A stretch of 17,064 nucleotides of DNA from an uncultured Ruminococcus sp. (GTDB taxonomy: Bacteria; Bacillota; Clostridia; Oscillospirales; Acutalibacteraceae): positions 1 to 17,064 of the forward strand of contig CAMKNF010000025.1 in assembly GCA_946414115.1 (NCBI GenBank), in the 5' to 3' direction. A program made the position numbers and the translations under genes. This document shows, in pieces, positions 13,454-17,064 of the stretch; positions within the stretch are counted from its first letter, which is position 1, and each line of letters begins with the position of its first letter. Under the pieces are notes generated by a model. The model ran no database searches, was not told where the DNA came from, and was given only the letters and a program-made list of their open reading frames with translations.

Positions 13454-15025
13454 ATGCAGAGAATAAAAAAACTTACTGCAATTATTCTGAGTATTCTTAC
13501 GCTTTCAAGCGTATGCGTATTCGGGGGTGCCTTTTCGGCAGGTGCAAGCGGCACCGGCGCAGGACTTGCCGAATGGGCACTCAACGCATATTATGAAGGC
13601 TGGTCTTATGTTTACGGCGGCTCAACTCCCGGTGCTGTTGACTGTTCGGGTCTTATCTATTCCTACTGCGGCGGCGAGCGCTGCGGCGACCCACAGCTTA
13701 ATACGGCAACGGCAAGAGGCTCTGTAAGCAGTGGTATTCCTAACGTTCACGGCCTTGGTCTTTGGCGTCCCGGTCACGTCGGCGTTTATGTAGGCGACGG
13801 TATGGAGGTTGACGCAAGAGGTGACGCATACGATATGTGCTACGAAAGCGTTTACGGTGCGTACAATGGCTGGACATACTGGTTCAAGCTTGCGGCTGTA
13901 AGCTATCCCACAAACGGCTGGGAAAAGTTCAGCGGCGACTACTACTATTATGAAAACGGCGAGTACATCACAAATACTTCAAGAACAATTGACGGTACTA
14001 CATACTACTTTGACTCAAAGGGACGTTCAAGCAAGACTCCCTCTGACACATCAAGCAGCACGTCATCAAACAGTTCATCAAATAATTCATCAAGCAATTC
14101 TTCATCACAGAGCAAGCCCACTTCGTGGAGAAACGGCTCAACCGGTGAAGAGGTAAAGAAGATTCAGAACCGTCTTACAGAGCTTGGCTACTACACAGGC
14201 GCTGTTGACGGCAACTTTGGCGACGCAACGGAAAAGGCTTACAGAGCATTTCAGGAAGCGGCAGGACTTACCGTTGACGGTATAGCAGGCTCTGACCGTG
14301 ACGTGCTCTATTCGGACGACGCTCCTTACGCTCCAAAGGTTGAAGAAACAACTGCTCCCGCAGAGGAGGAGAAGGAAGAGGAAAAGAAGTCCGAAGAGGA
14401 AACAAAGTCAAACGAGTATAAGAGCGGTGACGAAAGCGACGATGTTAAGGCAATACAGGGAAAGCTTGCACAGCTTAAATACTTCGACATCGACCCCACA
14501 GGCTATTACGGAGATTATACTGTTCAGACGGTAATGAATTTCCAGCTTGCAAACGGAATTGAAGCAACAGGCGTTGTTGACGAAGAAACCTACAAATTGC
14601 TTTTCAGCGAGGATGCTGTTGTGAACCCCAACGCCACAGAAAATAACGCAGACGAACAGTCGGCAACGGTTGCAGTTGAATCGGGTCCCGTACAGATGCC
14701 GCTTACAACAAGCCCCTCGGAGCTGATTATCACAAATGAGCAGAATCAGACCTACACTGACACTGCAACCGATGTTGTTAAAAAGACAAACAAGGTTACA
14801 AAGAAGGCCCTTTCCAATGCGTCGGCAGTAATTCCTTCCGCCGCAACGGCTCAGGTTAAGAGAACAGCAAATATCTGGCTCTGGTTTGTTCTTGTAGCTG
14901 TTATCTTCGGCGCACTCGCCGCAGTATTTATGCTCCGTGACAGAAAGTCAAACAGATACACAAGATATTGCGCAAAGAAGAAAAAACACGCAAACTTTAA
15001 ATCCGAGGTAAACACTCGCTGGTAA
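13454..15025 (+). CDS. Secreted NlpC/P60 peptidoglycan endopeptidase with two PG-binding domains and C-terminal anchor
   Basis: The 523-aa protein starts with a signal peptide (1-33, KK then a hydrophobic core, likely cut after FSAGA). An NlpC/P60 domain follows (about 35-150) with catalytic Cys64 in VDCSGLIYSY and His108 in RPGHVGVYVGDG; the third polar residue is probably Asp120 rather than His. Next come a YYYYENGEY...DGTTYYFDSKG stretch like choline/glucan-binding repeats (156-190), a Ser/Asn linker (193-222), PG-binding domain 1 (224-287), a Glu/Lys linker (300-320), PG-binding domain 2 (321-386), and a membrane helix (about 473-494) before a basic tail. It should cut peptide stems in the cell wall while held at the membrane. 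GGAGG lies 8 bases before the ATG. Confidence 0.9.
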   Translation: MQRIKKLTAIILSILTLSSVCVFGGAFSAGASGTGAGLAEWALNAYYEGWSYVYGGSTPGAVDCSGLIYSYCGGERCGDPQLNTATARGSVSSGIPNVHGLGLWRPGHVGVYVGDGMEVDARGDAYDMCYESVYGAYNGWTYWFKLAAVSYPTNGWEKFSGDYYYYENGEYITNTSRTIDGTTYYFDSKGRSSKTPSDTSSSTSSNSSSNNSSSNSSSQSKPTSWRNGSTGEEVKKIQNRLTELGYYTGAVDGNFGDATEKAYRAFQEAAGLTVDGIAGSDRDVLYSDDAPYAPKVEETTAPAEEEKEEEKKSEEETKSNEYKSGDESDDVKAIQGKLAQLKYFDIDPTGYYGDYTVQTVMNFQLANGIEATGVVDEETYKLLFSEDAVVNPNATENNADEQSATVAVESGPVQMPLTTSPSELIITNEQNQTYTDTATDVVKKTNKVTKKALSNASAVIPSAATAQVKRTANIWLWFVLVAVIFGALAAVFMLRDRKSNRYTRYCAKKKKHANFKSEVNTRW

Positions 15026-15053
15026 CCGAGTACCTCGTATGTAAAATGAGAAT

Positions 15054-15096
15054 AAAGGTCGGGCAACCGTTTTTTGCGGTTAAGCCCGACCTTTTT
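15054..15096. terminator. Bidirectional terminator between the NlpC/P60 gene and the toxin-antitoxin pair
   Basis: AAAGGTCGGGC-AACCG pairs with CGGTT-GCCCGACCTTT (two-base AA bulge) around a T-rich loop, then TTGTT. The A-rich left flank gives a T-run on the minus strand, so it can serve both convergent units. Confidence 0.85.
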
Positions 15097-15104
15097 GTTG
15101 GATT

Positions 15105-15380
15105 CTAAACAAATTCAAGTTTCAGCTTTTTGCCCATTCCCTCGGCAATTCTTTCAATTGTTTTCAAAGACGGATTTGCACAGCCGTTTTCAATTTTACT
15201 GATGTCGCCCTGCGCAATTCCTGTCGCTTCCGAAAGCTGTTTTTGAGTCATATTCATTTCTTTTCTTGAATCAAGTATTGCATTGATAAGCTGATATTCA
15301 GGCTCTAAAGCATCATATTCTGCTTTGAACTTTTCATCTTTCAATCTTTCGTTCAAAGTCTCTCTGTAATTTTTAGACAT
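15105..15380 (-). CDS. HigA-like XRE-family antitoxin
   Basis: The 91-aa protein has a charged N-terminal segment (1-35) and a Cro/C1-type helix-turn-helix (about 40-85: MTQKQLSEATGIAQGDISKIENG, then PSLKTIERIAEGMGKKLKL). It lies 2 bases downstream of the toxin gene, the toxin-first order of HigBA systems. Such antitoxins neutralise the toxin and repress their own promoter. A TTG two codons upstream would overlap the toxin stop, but AGGAG is 8 bases from this ATG and only 2 from the TTG. Confidence 0.9.
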   Translation of the reverse strand: MSKNYRETLNERLKDEKFKAEYDALEPEYQLINAILDSRKEMNMTQKQLSEATGIAQGDISKIENGCANPSLKTIERIAEGMGKKLKLEFV

Positions 15381-15382
15381 AA

Positions 15383-15733
15383 TCAATTCTCCTCTCTGTT
15401 CAGGTAATCGTTTCTGTATTTCTTGGCTAACTCAATCTCTGATTTCGGAGTTTTCTGCGTTTTCTTGACAAAACCGTTTGTAAGAATAATTTTTTGTCCG
15501 ATAACAAAGAAATAAAAAATTCTTGTAATATCATTGCTGACTTTGCTTCGCAATTCAAAAATTCCGTCCTCAATATGTTTTGAAAAAGGTTCCCGAAGTT
15601 CATTTCCTCTGCATTCTAATAATTCAAGATTCTTGAATATTTTAGCCTGCATTTTATTATTTTGCTCCAAAATAAAATCCTCAACAGGACAATTTCCGTT
15701 CTCTAATTCATAATATTCAACACTAAAACTCAT
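15383..15733 (-). CDS. RelE/HigB-like toxin (phage Gp49-type family)
   Basis: The 116-aa protein shows the core of the Gp49/HigB toxin group: GIFELRSKVSNDITRIFYFFVIGQKIILTNGFVKKTQKTPKSEIELAKKYR (about 57-107). Members are usually ribosome-dependent mRNA interferases. The family Arg in ITRIFYF and Lys residues in FVKKTQKTP are present, so the toxin looks intact. It starts with the ATG at 15733; the upstream ribosome site (GGTGGT) is weak, compatible with low toxin output compared with the antitoxin's AGGAG. Activity is inferred from family membership. Confidence 0.88.
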   Translation of the reverse strand: MSFSVEYYELENGNCPVEDFILEQNNKMQAKIFKNLELLECRGNELREPFSKHIEDGIFELRSKVSNDITRIFYFFVIGQKIILTNGFVKKTQKTPKSEIELAKKYRNDYLNREEN

Positions 15734-15760
15734 ATATACACCACCAAATGCTGTATTTAT

Positions 15761-15789
15761 ATTATATAGGATATATCCTATATTGTCAA
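15761..15789 (-). promoter_or_regulatory. Consensus promoter with 20-bp palindromic operator for the toxin-antitoxin operon
   Basis: On the minus strand TTGACA (15789-15784), exactly 17 bases, TATAAT (15766-15761): both boxes are perfect. The spacer holds the perfect palindrome ATATAGGATATATCCTATAT (15764-15783), well placed for repression by the HTH antitoxin. Confidence 0.88.
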
Positions 15790-15946
15790 GATAAATTATT
15801 CCCGATGTGAAATTGTCTTTAAAATTGATATGTTAATTTATAAAACGGTCAACTGATTTTTCAAAAAATTATATTTTCTGTAACAAAAACGGGGAAACGG
15901 GATTATATTAATGTCAACGAACAATTCTGAAACGGAGGTGAGAACA

Positions 15947-16432
15947 ATGACAATGGACGAGGTGTACAGAACCTGCTACAAAACCGTTTACGGCTATCTG
16001 TTCACCCTTTGCAAGGACAAATCGCTGTCCGAGGAGCTGACAGCAGAAACTTTTTTCAAGGCAGTACAAAGCTACAAAAATTTTGACGGAAATTGCAAGG
16101 TGACTACGTGGCTTTGTCAGATTGCCAAAAACGAGTATTTCAAGTACCTTAAAAAGCAAAAGCGAATTGACGATACATCAGAAATTACTGACTACGCCGA
16201 CTGCAAAAATCTTGAGGAGTCCTTTACCGACAGGGAAACTGCAATGCGGATACATAAGAACCTTCATTGTCTTAAAGAGCCGTACAAGGAAGTTTTTTCA
16301 CTTCGAGTGTTCGCAGAGCTGTCCTTTGCGGAAATCGGCATTGTTCTCGGTAAAACGGAAAACTGGGCAAGAGTGACATATTACAGGGCAAAAATCAAAT
16401 TGCTTAAGGAATTGGAGGACGAAGATGAATAA
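15947..16432 (+). CDS. ECF-type RNA polymerase sigma factor
   Basis: The 161-aa protein has sigma region 2 (about 14-72, with YLFTLCKDKSLSEELTAETF and TWLCQIAKNEYFKYLKKQ) and region 4 (about 107-157, with LKEPYKEVFSLRVFAELSFAEIG and the recognition helix TENWARVTYYRAK). It directs polymerase to stress or envelope genes; the regulon is unknown. An ATG 12 codons upstream at 15911 has no good ribosome site, whereas GGAGGTG sits 6 bases before 15947. The last 8 bases (ATGAATAA) overlap the anti-sigma gene. Bases 15790-15946 show only a doubtful self-type promoter (GGAAAC at 15893). Confidence 0.9.
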   Translation: MTMDEVYRTCYKTVYGYLFTLCKDKSLSEELTAETFFKAVQSYKNFDGNCKVTTWLCQIAKNEYFKYLKKQKRIDDTSEITDYADCKNLEESFTDRETAMRIHKNLHCLKEPYKEVFSLRVFAELSFAEIGIVLGKTENWARVTYYRAKIKLLKELEDEDE

Positions 16433-17064
16433 GGATTGCAATATTGTAAGAGATTTACTGCCGCTTTACGCAGATAATCAGGCAAGCGAGGAAAGCGCAG
16501 ATTTTATAACAGAGCATTGTTTTGAGTGTGACGAATGCAGAAAGCTCCTTGACCTTGCGCTCTATCCCGTTGAGTCGGAGGTTGACGACACAGACGAGGC
16601 GGCAAAAATGCTTATGGAGTCGATTGCGCAGTGCAGAGGAAAGAAGAAACAGAAGAAAAGAAAGGTAACAAAAAAGGCAGTCGTTATCGGCATAACAACT
16701 GCAATTCTTTTGATAATATTATGCTTTGGCTTTGTTTTCAGAGGAAATGCGTGGTTTACGACTGTCAATCTTGCGCAGGCGGAGAATTATGACACGCTTG
16801 AAGAGTGGTCGCTGAAAAGCGTTGTTTTTGACCACGCCGCAAAGGACGAGATTGAACAAGCCGCCGCTGAGGTAAGACGCTTTTTTGAAAGCAAATTTGC
16901 AGGCGCAATACTTCTCAATCTGACATACAGCGAGGAGTATTCCAATGAAAACAGGATTGTGTTTGAAAGCCGTTGCTTTTTTCTGTTTGATACGGACGGA
17001 ATTATTCCGCCTTTCTCGGAGTTTGATTATCTGAATTTCACGCTCGAAAAGAACGCCGCATATG
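16425..17064 (+). CDS. Anti-sigma factor with zinc-finger (ZAS) domain, partial
   Basis: The frame is open from 16425 to the window end (213 codons). The N-terminus CNIVRDLLPLYADNQASEES and the His31-x3-Cys35-x2-Cys38 motif (HCFECDEC) are the zinc anti-sigma signature that binds and silences the cognate ECF factor. A Lys/Arg-rich stretch (72-83) precedes a single membrane helix (about 85-105). The following region, beginning near RGNAWFTTVNLAQAE, would be outside the cell and could sense envelope conditions. GGAGG lies 6 bases before the ATG inside the sigma gene. The C-terminus is missing, so the sensor type cannot be told. Confidence 0.87.
   Translation, partial: MNKDCNIVRDLLPLYADNQASEESADFITEHCFECDECRKLLDLALYPVESEVDDTDEAAKMLMESIAQCRGKKKQKKRKVTKKAVVIGITTAILLIILCFGFVFRGNAWFTTVNLAQAENYDTLEEWSLKSVVFDHAAKDEIEQAAAEVRRFFESKFAGAILLNLTYSEEYSNENRIVFESRCFFLFDTDGIIPPFSEFDYLNFTLEKNAAY

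Noticed and set aside
15893..15920. Self-type ECF promoter (GGAAAC, 16 bases, CAACGA) before the sigma gene
   Set aside because: The -10 part does not match the usual CGTC/CGTT form; support is too weak to list as a feature.
15911..15946. Upstream ATG start of the sigma factor
   Set aside because: No good ribosome site; GGAGGTG is placed for the ATG at 15947, and the extra residues are not part of sigma region 2.

Overview
The window looks like a chromosomal segment of a low-to-mid GC Gram-positive gut anaerobe, most likely a Clostridia member near Ruminococcaceae/Oscillospiraceae. This is inferred from strong AGGAGG-type ribosome sites, a split two-gene transketolase, CoaX beside BirA, a clostridial-type NlpC/P60 wall protein, an AGCS symporter, and protein sequences of Ruminococcus-like flavour. 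No species name can be given from the sequence alone.

Layout. 1-2225 (minus strand): a RhuM-family gene, a type III pantothenate kinase (coaX) and the 5' end of birA. 2439-4234 (plus): transketolase N and C subunits under a clear promoter, closed by a terminator. 4661-7157 (plus): an operon of thioredoxin-reductase-like flavoprotein, EamA transporter and HAD phosphatase. 7432-8883 (plus): an AGCS sodium/alanine-type symporter with terminator. 9018-10599 (plus): a Crp/Fnr regulator coupled to a patatin-like lipase. 11027-12083 (plus): azlCD branched-chain amino acid exporter. 12652-13215 (plus): mntP manganese exporter with a structured leader. 13454-15025 (plus): secreted, membrane-anchored NlpC/P60 peptidoglycan hydrolase with two PG-binding domains. 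15105-15733 (minus): a HigBA-like toxin-antitoxin pair with a textbook promoter and a 20-bp palindromic operator. 15947-17064 (plus): an ECF sigma factor and its zinc-finger anti-sigma factor, which runs off the window.

The protein genes are mostly ordinary housekeeping and transport genes. The unusual content is between them. Five intergenic gaps (about 300-413, 4313-4613, 7142-7408, 10598-10939, 12162-12576) hold a mosaic repeat system with three layers: (1) about twelve short hairpins that begin with GTAGGG, often as inverted pairs and with compensatory base changes in the stems, resembling the REP/BIME architecture of Gammaproteobacteria; (2) an ordered tail module (AACGTTRCCGATATATCAA, AAACAAAC, ATTATAAATTCGG) always on the plus strand; (3) terminal arrays of a 7-bp unit AAT(T/G)CG(G/T), repeated three or four times and closed by AATT, which form inverted termini on two complete copies. 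The arrays touch or supply the stop codons of coaX, the HAD gene and the patatin gene. No transposase lies in the window, so the elements would be non-autonomous.

Other points of interest are a CoaX with altered active-site motifs, an RBS-masking leader hairpin with a competing stem in front of mntP, and palindromes placed on the promoters of the NlpC/P60, Crp/Fnr and toxin-antitoxin units.
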